The position numbers and the translations under genes are program-made. A stretch of 64,000 nt of DNA. It comes from Streptomyces sp. DSM 110735. GTDB lineage: Bacteria; Actinomycetota; Actinomycetes; Streptomycetales; Streptomycetaceae. This document shows positions 15,881 through 25,067 of this stretch, piece by piece (the stretch's first letter is position 1; every line of letters begins with the position of its first letter). The notes under the pieces were generated by a model, which worked only from the letters and a program-made list of their open reading frames with translations, ran no database searches and was not told the DNA's origin. The stretch lies in NCBI RefSeq assembly GCF_016482685.1, contig NZ_JACYHF010000003.1, positions 124,001 to 188,000 of the forward strand, in the 5' to 3' direction.

Positions 15881-16819
15881 ATGCGAAATTCAGCGATCGC
15901 GGTCTCCGGACTGCGCAAGGCGTACGGCGGCAAATCCGTCCTCGACGGCGTCGGCTTCGACGTCCCGGCGGGCTCCGTCTTCTCCCTGCTCGGCCCGAAC
16001 GGCGCGGGCAAGACGACGACCGTCAACATCCTCACCACCCTCCTGAAGCCCGACGCCGGGACGGTGCACGTCGCCGGGCACGACGTGACGACCGCGACCC
16101 GTCAGGTGCGCTCGGCCATCGGCGTGACCGGACAGTTCGCGGCGGTGGACGAGCTGCTGACCGGGCGGGAGAACCTGCGGCTGATGGCCGACCTCAAGCG
16201 GGTGCGCCCCGCCGACGAGGTGGTCGCGCGGCTGCTTGAGCGGTTCGATCTCACCGAATCCGCCGACGAGTTGGCGTCCGCCTACTCCGGCGGCATGCGC
16301 CGCAAGCTGGACCTGGCGATGACGCTGGTCGGCAACCCGCGGATCATCTTCCTGGACGAGCCGACCACGGGACTCGACCCGCGCAGCCGCCGCACGATGT
16401 GGGACATCGTGCGCGAGCTGGTGGCCGACGGCACCACCATCCTCCTCACCACCCAGTACCTGGAGGAGGCGGACCAGTTGGCCGACCGGATCGCGGTGCT
16501 CGACCACGGGCGCCTGGTCGCCCAGGGCTCCCCCGAGGAGCTGAAGCGCCAGATCCCCGGCACCCATGTCCGACTGCGCTTCGCCGGTCCCGCCGACCTC
16601 GACACGGCGTCCGGCGTGCTGCCCGGCGCCGTGCGCGACGACCAGGAACTCACCCTGCGGGTACCGAGCGACGGCGACTCCCGGTCGCTGCGCGCCCTGC
16701 TGGACCGCCTCGACGAACACCTGCTGGACGCCAAGGAGTTCTCCGTGCACACACCCGACCTCGACGACGTCTTCCTCGCCCTCACCGGCCGCGCGCACAC
16801 GGAGGTGACCGCCAAGTGA
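15881..16819 (+). CDS. DrrA-type ABC exporter ATPase
   Basis: 312 residues from ATG at 15881; GTG at 15830 is an alternative but lies within the end of the terminator. Walker A GPNGAGKTTT, signature YSGGMRRKLDLA, Walker B IIFLDEPTTGLDPRSR and switch His region (TTQYLEEADQLADRI) are those of daunorubicin-resistance DrrA-like ATPases, and the C-terminal 90 residues are the DrrA accessory domain. It pairs with the overlapping ABC-2 permease gene to make an antibiotic or lipid exporter. No ribosome site is obvious, so the start is less certain than the product. Confidence 0.92.
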   Translation: MRNSAIAVSGLRKAYGGKSVLDGVGFDVPAGSVFSLLGPNGAGKTTTVNILTTLLKPDAGTVHVAGHDVTTATRQVRSAIGVTGQFAAVDELLTGRENLRLMADLKRVRPADEVVARLLERFDLTESADELASAYSGGMRRKLDLAMTLVGNPRIIFLDEPTTGLDPRSRRTMWDIVRELVADGTTILLTTQYLEEADQLADRIAVLDHGRLVAQGSPEELKRQIPGTHVRLRFAGPADLDTASGVLPGAVRDDQELTLRVPSDGDSRSLRALLDRLDEHLLDAKEFSVHTPDLDDVFLALTGRAHTEVTAK

Positions 16820-17577
16820 GCACCTCCACCATGCCGCTCGCCGACGCGGCGGTCATGCTGCGCCGCAACTTCCGGCACACGCTGCGCAATCCGGTCACCG
16901 TGTTCCAGGCGGTCCTGTTCCCGCTCGTGATGATGGCGATGTTCGTCTACGTCTTCGGCGGCGCCTTCAAGGTCCGGGGCGAGTACATCGACTACGCGGT
17001 GCCGGGACTGATCGTCATGGCCCTCACCTACGGACTCGGTCCGACGGCCGCCGCCGTCAACGGCGACATGACCAAGGGCATCATCAACCGGTTCAAGGTC
17101 ATGGACGTCTCGCACGGCGCCGTCCTCATCGGGCATGTCGTCTCCACGACCGTGCGCGGTCTGATCGCGGACGCGGTCATCATCGGCGTCGGCTTCGCCA
17201 TGGGCTTCCGTCCGCACGCGAGCCTCCTCCAGTGGCTCGGCGCGATCGGCGTGATGCTGCTGCTCGGGTTCGCCGTGAGCTGGCTGACGGTCGCCCTGGG
17301 GCTTGCCGCGAAGACGGTGGAGTCGGCGGGGCTCGCCACCGTGCCACTGATCATGCTGCCGTTCCTCAGCAGCGCGTTCGTGCCCGCCGACACGATGGGC
17401 ACGGGCGTACGGCAGTTCGCGGAGTACCAGCCCTTCACCCCGATCGTCGAGACGCTGCGCGGGCTGCTGACGGGCCACCCGTCCAGCGGCGACACCTGGG
17501 CGGCTCTCGCCTGGTGCGCCGGGTTCGCGGTGGTCGGCTACGTGTGGGCGGTCGCCACGTTCAAGAAGCGGGCGTGA
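16816..17577 (+). CDS. DrrB-type ABC-2 permease
   Basis: 253 residues from GTG overlapping the ATPase stop (GTGA). Six hydrophobic helices and the ABC-2 consensus region near the end (MLPFLSSAFVPADTMGTGVRQFAEYQPFTPIVETLRGLL) identify it. It forms the membrane half of the DrrAB-type exporter. Its 3' end overlaps the convergent SARP regulator gene by 17 bp. Confidence 0.92.
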   Translation: MSTSTMPLADAAVMLRRNFRHTLRNPVTVFQAVLFPLVMMAMFVYVFGGAFKVRGEYIDYAVPGLIVMALTYGLGPTAAAVNGDMTKGIINRFKVMDVSHGAVLIGHVVSTTVRGLIADAVIIGVGFAMGFRPHASLLQWLGAIGVMLLLGFAVSWLTVALGLAAKTVESAGLATVPLIMLPFLSSAFVPADTMGTGVRQFAEYQPFTPIVETLRGLLTGHPSSGDTWAALAWCAGFAVVGYVWAVATFKKRA

Positions 17578-20500
17578 CCCGGGGCGCGGCGAGCACCGCC
17601 TCGGTCAGGCGCGGCCAGTCGGTCCGGGTCCCCTCCCGGACCGCCTCGGCGTACCGCGCGTCCCCGAGACGGTCGCGGGCCTCCCGCTCGATCCGGTCCG
17701 TGTCCGGGTTCGAGCGGTCCCGCAGACCGCCCACCTCCGCGCTCGCCGCGAGCAGCCGGGCCGCCTGCTCCGGCTCCCCCTGGCGCAGCGCGAGGTCCGC
17801 GACACCGACGAGCACCTGGGCGATCGCCAGCGCGTATCCCGACTCGGCCGCCGCCGCGCAGGCCGCCGTGCGGTGGGCGCGGGCGGCGTCCAGGTCGACG
17901 GCGAGGTGGCCGAGCAGGTCGTACCTGATCGCGCGGACGTGCGGCAGCTCGGCCTCGTCGCGCAACAGGGCGGTGGCGATGTCGAGTTGGGCGCGAGCCT
18001 CCTCGGCGTCGCCGTTCCAGCGGGCAAGTCCCGCCTTGGCGAAGGCCAGTTCGGCCAGCGCGTCCGGCCAGGTGACCCGCTCCGCCCACCGCTGCGCCTC
18101 CGCCACGGCGGCGGCGCTCGCCTCCCGGTCCCCGAGCAGCCAGCACAACTGGGCCTGCCGCGAGCGCATCCGGATGACGTCCTCGGCGGCGCCGACCTCG
18201 GTGACGACCGCGACCGCCTGCTCGTAGTGCGCGCAGGCGGCGGCGAACTCGCCGCGCATGGCGATGCGGTCGGCCAGCTCGGTCTGCGCGAACGAGATCC
18301 CGAACCGTTCCCCGAGCGCCCTGAACTCCGCGAGCGCCGCCTCCAGATGGGCGTCCGCGTCCCGCCCGCTCCACCCCAGCACGATCCGCATCTTGCCCAT
18401 GTGCAGCCGGGCCAGGGCACGCACCCAGGGGTCCTCGTCCGCGAGCAGCGGCTCGAAGGCGGTCAGCGCCTGCCCGGGCTCCCGCAGCAGCCGCTCCAGC
18501 GCGCCGACCAGACCGAGTGCCGGGTGTCCGCCGCCGCCGAGCGTCCGGCTGATCCGGTACGCCTCGTGGATCCACTGGGCAGCCTGCTGCGCGTCGCTCC
18601 GTCCGGAGGTCGCGAACATCGAGTACAGGGCGTACACCGTGGCCCGGACCTCGTCCGCGACCTCGCCGGGCACCTCGGTGGCGGCGGTGATCAGCTCCAT
18701 GCCCTCGGCGCGGTGTCCGCCGAGCCACCAGTACCAGCCCGCGCCCGCCGCCAGCCGCATCGCCGCCTGCGCGTCCCCCGCCGCGAGCGCGCCGCGCATC
18801 GCCGCCGCGATGTCGTCGTGCTCCGCCTCCAGCCTGGCCAGCCAGTGGAGTTGGCTCGCGCGGCGCAGGTGCGGCTCGGCGGTCCCGGTGAGTTCGGTGA
18901 GGTGGGCGAGGTGCGCCCGGCGGGCGAGGTCCGCCTCCCCCGCCTCCGCGAGGCGGTGACCGGCGTACTCCTTGATGGTGCCGGTCATGCGGTAGCGCGG
19001 GGCGCCGTCGCCCTCGGCGCGCAGCAGCGACTTCTCGGTGAGCGCGGTGAGCAGCTCGAAGACCTCCTCGCGGGCGACCTCCTCCCGTGCGAACTCCCCG
19101 CCCGCGCAGACCCGTTCGGCCGCCTCCAGGCTCGCCCCGGCGGAGAACACCGCGAGCCTGCGCAGTACGGCGCGTTCGGCGTCGGAGAGCAGCTCCCAGC
19201 TCCAGTCGACGGCCGCGCGCAGGGTCTTGTGCCGGGGCAGGGCGGTGCGGCTGCCGCCGGTCAGCAGGCGGAAGCGGTCGTCGAGACCGCCCGCGAGCTG
19301 CTCGACGGACATGGTGCGCAGCCGCGCGGCGGCCAGTTCGATGGCCAGCGGCAGTCCGTCCAGCGCCCGGCAGACCCGCACCATGGTCGCCAGCGTGCCG
19401 GTGTCGCCCGCGAGGTCCCGGCGCACCGCGAGGGCCCGGTCCCGCAGCAGCCGTACGGCGGGCGCGGACGCGATCTCGGCCGGGGCGGCGTCCGCCGACG
19501 GCAGCGCCAGCGGCTCGACGGGCCACAGCGCCTCGCCGGTGATGCCGAGCGGCTCCCGGCTGGTCGCCAGGACGCGCAGGCGCCGGCACTCCCCGAGGAC
19601 CCGGTGGGCGAACACCGCCGCGGACTCGACGACGTGTTCGCAGTTGTCCAGGATCAGCAGCGCCTCGCGGTCGCGGATCGCGGCGACGAGACGGTCCACC
19701 GGCTCCGCGTGCGGGGCGCCGCCGAGCAGGGTGTCGCGCAGACCGAGCCCGGACAGGGTCGCCTGTGCCACGTCGCCGTCGGCGCCGATCCCGGCCAGCT
19801 CCACCAGCCAGGCACCGTCCGGGAGTTCACCGAGCAGCGTGCGCGCGGTCTCGGTGGCGAGCCGGGTCTTGCCCGCGCCGCCGGGCCCGATCACGGTGGT
19901 GAGCCGGTGTTCCGTGACGAGCCCGCGCACCGCCTCGACGTCGTCGCCCCGGCCCACGAACGTGGTCAGCTCGGCCCGCAGGTTGGTCTTCCGGCTCTCC
20001 TCCGGACGCGCCAGCTCGCCGCGCAGCAAGGAGACATGGAGCGCGGACAGGTCCGGCGAGGGATCGGTGCCCAGCTCCTCGGACAGGGCTTCCCGCGCAC
20101 GCTGGTACACCAGCAGCGCCTCGCTGTCCCGCCCGGCCGCGACGAGGGCGCGCATCAGCGCGGCGACGAGCCGTTCGCGCAGCGGATGCGCGGCCACCAG
20201 ACCCGTCAGCTCCGTGACCGTCTCCGCCCCGCGCCCGAGCGCGAGATCCGCCTCGGCCCGTTCCTCGGTGGCGCTCAGCCGCAGCCCCTCCAACCGGACC
20301 ACGACGACGTCGAACGCCTCACTCCCGCCGAGCCCCACGTCCTGCAGGGCGGCGCCCCGCCACAGCCCGAGCGCCTCCCGCAGCAGCCGCACCCGCCCGA
20401 ACGCGTCCCGCCCCCGCGCCTCCTCGACCAGCCGCTCGAACCGCAGGGCGTCCACGGCGTCCGGCTCGATCCGCAGCCGGTATCCCTCCGTACGCCCCTC

Positions 20501-20737
20501 GATCGCGCCGTCCGGCAGCAGTTTCCGCAGCCGGGACACCAGGCGCTGCAACGCGTTCGCGGCGTCGGCGGGCGGGTGTTCGCCCCAGATCCAGTCCACG
20601 AGCGACGCCTTCGGGACCGTCTGCCCCGCCCTGAGCGCCAGCGCGGCCAGCAGCCCCCGCAGCCGCGCCCCCGGCACCTCGACCGCACCGGCGTCGTCCG
20701 CGCGCACCGTCAACGGCCCCAGCATCCCGATCTGCAC
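17561..20737 (-). CDS. SARP-family regulator with BTAD, NB-ARC and TPR regions
   Basis: 1058 residues from GTG at 20737, where the winged-helix domain begins (QIGMLGPLTVRADDAG). Domain order: OmpR-like winged helix (about 1-92), BTAD (about 95-240), NB-ARC ATPase with P-loop GPGGAGKTRLA near residue 285 and LLILDNCEH, a helical winged region, then TPR-like helices to the end. This is the AfsR-type layout of large SARP activators of secondary metabolism. No biosynthetic cluster is adjacent; the convergent DrrAB exporter and the divergent lactate monooxygenase are the nearest possible targets. A pleiotropic role is also possible. Confidence 0.93.
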   Translation of the reverse strand: MQIGMLGPLTVRADDAGAVEVPGARLRGLLAALALRAGQTVPKASLVDWIWGEHPPADAANALQRLVSRLRKLLPDGAIEGRTEGYRLRIEPDAVDALRFERLVEEARGRDAFGRVRLLREALGLWRGAALQDVGLGGSEAFDVVVVRLEGLRLSATEERAEADLALGRGAETVTELTGLVAAHPLRERLVAALMRALVAAGRDSEALLVYQRAREALSEELGTDPSPDLSALHVSLLRGELARPEESRKTNLRAELTTFVGRGDDVEAVRGLVTEHRLTTVIGPGGAGKTRLATETARTLLGELPDGAWLVELAGIGADGDVAQATLSGLGLRDTLLGGAPHAEPVDRLVAAIRDREALLILDNCEHVVESAAVFAHRVLGECRRLRVLATSREPLGITGEALWPVEPLALPSADAAPAEIASAPAVRLLRDRALAVRRDLAGDTGTLATMVRVCRALDGLPLAIELAAARLRTMSVEQLAGGLDDRFRLLTGGSRTALPRHKTLRAAVDWSWELLSDAERAVLRRLAVFSAGASLEAAERVCAGGEFAREEVAREEVFELLTALTEKSLLRAEGDGAPRYRMTGTIKEYAGHRLAEAGEADLARRAHLAHLTELTGTAEPHLRRASQLHWLARLEAEHDDIAAAMRGALAAGDAQAAMRLAAGAGWYWWLGGHRAEGMELITAATEVPGEVADEVRATVYALYSMFATSGRSDAQQAAQWIHEAYRISRTLGGGGHPALGLVGALERLLREPGQALTAFEPLLADEDPWVRALARLHMGKMRIVLGWSGRDADAHLEAALAEFRALGERFGISFAQTELADRIAMRGEFAAACAHYEQAVAVVTEVGAAEDVIRMRSRQAQLCWLLGDREASAAAVAEAQRWAERVTWPDALAELAFAKAGLARWNGDAEEARAQLDIATALLRDEAELPHVRAIRYDLLGHLAVDLDAARAHRTAACAAAAESGYALAIAQVLVGVADLALRQGEPEQAARLLAASAEVGGLRDRSNPDTDRIEREARDRLGDARYAEAVREGTRTDWPRLTEAVLAAPRVTPAS

Positions 20738-20909
20738 CCGCCGATTTTGCCACGGGGATGAGCGGGCGTCGCCGGGCCGGTGCCGCCCACAACTCCCCCG
20801 TGCTTTCCGGGTCTCGTCCCGGCTCCTGACCGGCGGCTCGCCTCCGCCTAGGATCAACGCCGGTCCTGCCGGGGCCGGATGGACGTATCGGAGCGGAGGG
20901 AGCCGGATC

Positions 20910-22067
20910 ATGGTCGGACAGTGGGCGGATTTCCAGTACGAGATCTACTTGAACGGGATGACCGGTGCCGTGCCCCGGCTCCCCACCGATCTGACCCGAC
21001 TGGAGGAGCTGGCCGAGCACCGGCTCGGACCGGGTCCCGTGGGGTACGTCGCGGGGAACGCCGGGGACGGCGGCACGGCACGGGCCAACCGGGACGCGCT
21101 GGAGCGGCGCAGGATCGTGCCCCGGATGCTGCGGGACGTACGCGAACGAGACCTGTCCGTCGAGGTGTTGGGGCGCACGCTGCCCGCGCCGCTGGCCCTC
21201 GCTCCCGTCGGGGTGCTGTCGATCATGCACCCGGAGGCGGAGTCCGGGGCTGCCCGTGCCGCCGCCGCGCGGGGCGTGCCGTACATCCTGTCGTCGGCGT
21301 CGAGCACACCGATGGAGGAGGTCGCGGAGGCGATGGGGGACGCCGAGCGCTGGTTCCAGTTGTACTGGGGCAGCGACCGTGAGGTGACGGCCAGTTTCCT
21401 CGCCCGCGCGAAGGCGTCCGGGTACTCGGTGCTTGTGGTCACGCTGGACACCCCGCTGCTGTCCTGGCGCCCGCGCGATCTGGACCGGGCGTATCTGCCG
21501 TTCCTGCACGGCGTCGGCACCGCCAACTACTTCACCGACCCGGCGTTCCGGGCGGGGCTCGCCAAGCCGGTCCACGAGGACCCGAACGCGGCGGTGCTGC
21601 ACTTCCTCGGGCTGTTCGGGGACGCCGGGCACACCTGGCCGGACCTTGGGTTCCTGCGCGAGCACTGGGACGGACCGATCGTGCTGAAGGGCGTCCTGCA
21701 CCCGGACGACGCCCGCCTCGCCGCCGACGCCGGGATGGACGGGGTGGTGGTCTCCAACCACGGCGGCCGCCAGGTCGCCGGTTCCGTCGCCGCGGCCGAC
21801 GCGCTGCCCCGGATCGCCGAAGCCGTCGGCGACCGGCTCACCGTGCTGTTCGACAGCGGCATACGCACCGGCGACGACGTGTTCAAGGCGCTCGCCCTGG
21901 GCGCGCGTGCGGTGCTCCTCGGCCGCCCCTACGTCTACGGGCTCGGCCTCGACGGACAGGCGGGCGTGGACCACGTGATCCGCTGCCTGCTCGCGGAACT
22001 GGACCTCACGCTGGCCCTCTCCGGCCACGCCTCCGTGTCCACCCTCGGCCCGGACGCGCTGGGCTGA
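20910..22067 (+). CDS. FMN-dependent alpha-hydroxy acid oxidase, probably lactate 2-monooxygenase
   Basis: 385 residues from ATG with GGAGGGAG 7 bp upstream. The FMN-dependent TIM-barrel family is clear from the active-site segment VSNHGGRQ (His284) with the downstream FDSGIRTGDDVFKALALGA phosphate-binding region. The N-terminus (QYEIYLNGMTG) and the long loop around residues 185-215 fit lactate 2-monooxygenase, which converts L-lactate and O2 to acetate, CO2 and water; a simple lactate oxidase remains possible. It is divergent from the SARP gene with 172 bp between them. Confidence 0.88.
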   Translation: MVGQWADFQYEIYLNGMTGAVPRLPTDLTRLEELAEHRLGPGPVGYVAGNAGDGGTARANRDALERRRIVPRMLRDVRERDLSVEVLGRTLPAPLALAPVGVLSIMHPEAESGAARAAAARGVPYILSSASSTPMEEVAEAMGDAERWFQLYWGSDREVTASFLARAKASGYSVLVVTLDTPLLSWRPRDLDRAYLPFLHGVGTANYFTDPAFRAGLAKPVHEDPNAAVLHFLGLFGDAGHTWPDLGFLREHWDGPIVLKGVLHPDDARLAADAGMDGVVVSNHGGRQVAGSVAAADALPRIAEAVGDRLTVLFDSGIRTGDDVFKALALGARAVLLGRPYVYGLGLDGQAGVDHVIRCLLAELDLTLALSGHASVSTLGPDALG

Positions 22068-22094
22068 GCCGAGGGCGGAGTACGGCTCCTCGGC
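22068..22094 (+). terminator. Weak hairpin after lactate monooxygenase gene
   Basis: A 7-bp perfect stem (22068-22074 with 22088-22094, loop 13) starts right after the stop codon. A separate 10-bp palindrome CCCCTAGGGG follows at 22114-22123. Both lie in the gap between two convergent genes. Confidence 0.45.
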
Positions 22095-22236
22095 CGACCG
22101 AGGGCACGGCAACCCCCTAGGGGCGCGAGGCTGCGTCGATATGCGGCTACCGCCGCGTGAGCGCGACCAGCCACACCATTCCGGCACCCACCAACGGCAA
22201 GAACCCCCATGTCCCCCGGCCAAAGCGCCGCAGGCC

Positions 22237-23892
22237 CTACGCTCCTTGGCGCGGTGGTTCCGAAGCCCCCGATATGGACAGCGAGTCGGGGCTCGCCGAC
22301 GGGGTGTCCGTCAGCCAGCGCTGGCCGGAGGAGCGGTCGCGGAAGGCGGCCACGATGTCGGAGCCGGGCCGGGTGTCCGCCGCCGCGAGGGCGAGGGTAC
22401 GGTCCCAGCGGGGCAGCAGCTCGCCGCGCACCGTGAGGTCGTAGCGCACGTCGTCCGCGCGGTCCGTACCGGCGTCGGTGCAGGTGCCGAGGATGACCAC
22501 GCCGGGGTCGGCGTGCGAGTCCAGGCAGAGCTGGGGGTCGGCGGCGCTGTGCAGCAGCCCGTCGGCGTCGTAGGTCCAGCGCTGGACGGTGTCGCCGGAG
22601 CAGAGCGCCAGCGTGGTGGCGGCACCGGCGCGGGGCTCGCCCTTGACGCTGAGGCAGAGGTCGGCGCCGACGTTGCGCAGCCGGAAGGGGTGCCCGGCCG
22701 TGGGGACAGCCACGGCGGTGGGCGTGCCGACGGGCGCGGAGGGTGACGTGCCGTCGGACGGCTGCGCGGTGCGGGGGTCGGCGGCGGGCTTGGCGCCGGT
22801 GGAGGCGACCTGCGAGGTGCCGTCCCTGCCGCCGGGCCAGGCGCCGACGGCGAGCACGGTCACGAGGATTCCGGCGGAGGCGACGCCGACGCCGGTGAGC
22901 ACCAGCTTGGGCGAGAGGGCTCCGGCGACGCGGGCGAGCGGACCCTCCCCGCCCCGGCGGCGCCCCGTTCCCTCGCCGCCGCCCCCGACGGCTGCCCCGC
23001 GCTTGCCGCCGCGCCTGCGACCGCCGGGGCGGCGGGCGGTGCCGGACGTCGCGGCGGACCCGGAGCGGCCGGGGCGGGAGTCGAGGTAGCGGCGGGCGCC
23101 CCAGCCGAGGACCGCCTCGGCGAGCAGGGCGCCGGGCGCGGTGTCGACCTGGCCGAGCTGTTCGGCGGCGTGCCGGCAGTAGGCGCAGGAGGCGAGGTGC
23201 CTGCGCACGTCGGGCAGCAGGTCGCCGCCCCGGCGGATCGGCACGTCGAAGAGGCGGTTGTAGTGGCGGCACTCGGCGCTGGGGGCGAGTTCGCGGTGGG
23301 CGCGCACGCAGCCCTCGCGGAAGCGCTCCCTGGCCTGTTCCAGCGCGGCGCGGGCGCTCGCCTCGTCGAGTCCGAGGAGTACCGCCGGGACGGCGACCGG
23401 CTCCGCCTCGACGGCGGTGTGCCACAGCAGTGCCTGTTCCAGCGGGGCCAGCGCGTGGAAGGAGCGCTCGGCCAGGGCGCGGTTCTCCGGCGTCAGGGAC
23501 TTGGCCGCGCGCATCCCGCGTCCGCCCGCGGGCTTGCCGAGTCCGGGCAGGGCGTCGGTGATCCGGTCGGCGGCGGCCCAGTCCACGATGGTGTCGCGGA
23601 CGGTGAGGAGCAGCCGGGGGCGCAGCGCCACGGCGGGTTCGCCGAAGCGGAGCCGGTCGAGGACCTGGTGGAAGGCTGCCGCGGTGACCATGTGGGCGAG
23701 GGGTCCGGACGTCGCCAGGCAGATGACGGCGTAGTCGGTGGCGGGCTGCCAGTGACGGGCCATCAGCAGGGCGGCGGAGCGGGACGCCTCCGCGTCGGAA
23801 CCGGCGCGCAGGGGCGCGGCGAGCGACTCGTCGGACTCGCCCGGGTCGCCGCCGTGCGGGTACGGGGGCCGGGGAGGTCGGGGCGTGGTCAC
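22237..23892 (-). CDS. Sigma-like/zinc-finger/transmembrane/ricin-lectin fusion protein (paralogue A)
   Basis: 551 residues from GTG with AAAGGAAA about 10 bp upstream. After a Pro-rich start, residues 40-225 resemble a degenerate ECF sigma factor: a helical region, then ALAPLEQALLWHTAVEAEPVAVPAVLLGLDEASARAALEQAR like sigma region 4. An anti-sigma-type zinc finger follows (H232, C236, C239 in HLASCAYC). A basic Gly/Arg linker leads to one transmembrane helix (about 329-349), then an external Thr/Pro/Ser linker and a ricin-B lectin-like domain (about 405-540, with RLRNVGADLCLSV, LCSGDTVQRWTYD). There is no N-terminal signal, so DNA-binding parts are inside and the lectin outside. A paralogue lies at 34287-36215. 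Suggested role: a carbohydrate-sensing membrane regulator. Function unproven. Confidence 0.8.
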   Translation of the reverse strand: MTTPRPPRPPYPHGGDPGESDESLAAPLRAGSDAEASRSAALLMARHWQPATDYAVICLATSGPLAHMVTAAAFHQVLDRLRFGEPAVALRPRLLLTVRDTIVDWAAADRITDALPGLGKPAGGRGMRAAKSLTPENRALAERSFHALAPLEQALLWHTAVEAEPVAVPAVLLGLDEASARAALEQARERFREGCVRAHRELAPSAECRHYNRLFDVPIRRGGDLLPDVRRHLASCAYCRHAAEQLGQVDTAPGALLAEAVLGWGARRYLDSRPGRSGSAATSGTARRPGGRRRGGKRGAAVGGGGEGTGRRRGGEGPLARVAGALSPKLVLTGVGVASAGILVTVLAVGAWPGGRDGTSQVASTGAKPAADPRTAQPSDGTSPSAPVGTPTAVAVPTAGHPFRLRNVGADLCLSVKGEPRAGAATTLALCSGDTVQRWTYDADGLLHSAADPQLCLDSHADPGVVILGTCTDAGTDRADDVRYDLTVRGELLPRWDRTLALAAADTRPGSDIVAAFRDRSSGQRWLTDTPSASPDSLSISGASEPPRQGA

Positions 23893-24339
23893 TTGAGCGG
23901 TTTCCTTTGGCGCGTGCGGTGCGTGGGAGCCGGGAGCGAGCCTCCGGGGTGCGCACGGGGAGCGGGAAGTCACCGGCGTCGCCCCGCTCCGGTTCCTCAA
24001 CTGCCGAAGCGGTCCCGGACCTTACCCCCCGCGCGGGTGTGTCAACCCTCGCACAACTTCTGCACAAGCAACAAGGCGCCCGTCCCACATCACCGGTTTT
24101 GAAAGGAAGTCTTCGAAACCCTGAGCGGGTGTGTTGTCTCGCGCCCCGTGTGAAACACGCGCACCCACCGCCCCGCCGCGCACGGTGCCGCGGGGCGGCA
24201 GGGCGGTGTGGACTGGGTCCCGGTCCTTCTCGGAAGGCCCCCGGCGGAACGGCGGTTCCGCGCACGGGGCAGGCCGGCCGGTCCGTTCCCACCGCCCCGG
24301 TCGGCGGTCACGACGGCTTCCCCCGTCCGCCGGGCGGTG
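23893..24339. other. Upstream region of paralogue A
   Basis: 447 bp with no supportable gene between the lectin-fusion gene and the Fic toxin gene. It carries the promoter at 24019-24045, a GCACA-type repeat at 24050-24066 and an imperfect 9-bp inverted repeat GGTTTTGAA/TTCGAAACC (24095-24103 with 24112-24120). The rest, to 24339, shows nothing clear. Confidence 0.6.
24019..24045 (-). promoter_or_regulatory. Candidate vegetative promoter of paralogue A
   Basis: On the minus strand TTGACA (24045-24040) is followed after 15 bp by TAAGGT (24024-24019). Both hexamers match the main-sigma consensus well, though the spacer is short. It predicts a leader of roughly 120 bases before the GTG at 23892. 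Confidence 0.5.
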
Positions 24340-24720
24340 TCAGATCCGCCAGGAACGGAACCGGTCGGCCGCACCGTGCACATCGGCCGCGCCGGAGCGC
24401 AGGTCGCGTACGAGTCCGGTGAGGGCGCCGGGCGGCGGGTCGATCCGCGCGCCGCTGACGGCCAGATAGGCGACGGCGGTGGCGCACGCGAAGCGGGCGT
24501 TGGCAAAGGGCAGGGGACGGAGCACGGCGAGGGTGTGCAGCAGGGCGGCGGCGCGCCAGGCGGCGTCGGATTCCACCCCGGGTCCCGGGGGCTCCACCCG
24601 ATGCCGGGCCACGGCGGCGACCAGGACGGACAGGTCCCCCACCGCCGCCGCCCCGGGCAGCACCTCCTCGTACCGCCGCAGCAGCCAGGGGACGTCGATG
24701 TGGATGACGGGCGACGGCAT
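24340..24720 (-). CDS. Fic/Doc-family toxin-like protein with degenerate motif
   Basis: 126 residues from ATG, 3 bp after the stop of the antitoxin gene. The sequence is a Fic/Doc fold: the central helix-loop reads R68-PLPFANARFACATAVAYL, where active Fic/Doc proteins have H-x-F-x-x-x-N-x-R. The Asn74 and Arg76 of the motif are kept, but the catalytic His is Arg68. Actinomycete relatives are annotated as toxin components. With the His missing, AMPylation or Doc-type phosphorylation by the usual mechanism is unlikely, so it may be inactive, act differently or work as a regulator. The pair with an RHH-type gene is the main support for a toxin-antitoxin role. Confidence 0.75.
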   Translation of the reverse strand: MPSPVIHIDVPWLLRRYEEVLPGAAAVGDLSVLVAAVARHRVEPPGPGVESDAAWRAAALLHTLAVLRPLPFANARFACATAVAYLAVSGARIDPPPGALTGLVRDLRSGAADVHGAADRFRSWRI

Positions 24721-24723
24721 CGT

Positions 24724-25050
24724 TCAGGCGGCCTCGCCGTCGGCGGAGGAGGCGGGAGCGGCTGCGGACGCGGCGGCGGGAGCGGACGTGGGCGCGGGTG
24801 CCGGTGCCGGTGCCGGGGCGCTGCGCACGGGCGGCGGTTCGTCGTCCGGGAAGGCTGCCGCGAACTCCCCCGCGTGGGCGGCGAAGAAGCTGCGGAACGT
24901 CTCCGCGCCCTCCTGGAGCGCCCGGTGCCGGGCGATACCCGCGGCGGCCGCCTCGCGGACGAGGGCCTTCATCGACGTACCGCGCTCCTTGGCGATCTGG
25001 CGCAGGTCGGCCAGTTCGTGCTCGCTGAACTCCACATTCAGAGCTGGCAT
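24724..25050 (-). CDS. Ribbon-helix-helix-type antitoxin of the Fic pair
   Basis: 108 residues. The N-terminal 45 residues fit a ribbon-helix-helix DNA-binding domain (a short strand ALNVEFSEHELADLRQ and two helices with KERGTSMKALVREAAAAG). A helix with RALQEGAETFRSFFAAHAGEF follows, and the last 35 residues are an Ala/Pro tail. It precedes the Fic-like toxin gene in the same operon, as antitoxins usually do. A perfect inverted repeat lies 17 bp upstream and is the likely autoregulatory operator. Confidence 0.78.
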   Translation of the reverse strand: MPALNVEFSEHELADLRQIAKERGTSMKALVREAAAAGIARHRALQEGAETFRSFFAAHAGEFAAAFPDDEPPPVRSAPAPAPAPAPTSAPAAASAAAPASSADGEAA

Positions 25051-25067
25051 GACCTCACGGTACAGCG

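Noticed and set aside
22114..22123. CCCCTAGGGG palindrome as an operator
   Set aside because: It lies between two convergent genes with no promoter next to it; more likely part of a 3' end structure.
22237..23892. Simple secreted lectin
   Set aside because: No N-terminal signal peptide; the protein has an internal transmembrane helix, a zinc finger and a sigma-like region before the lectin domain.
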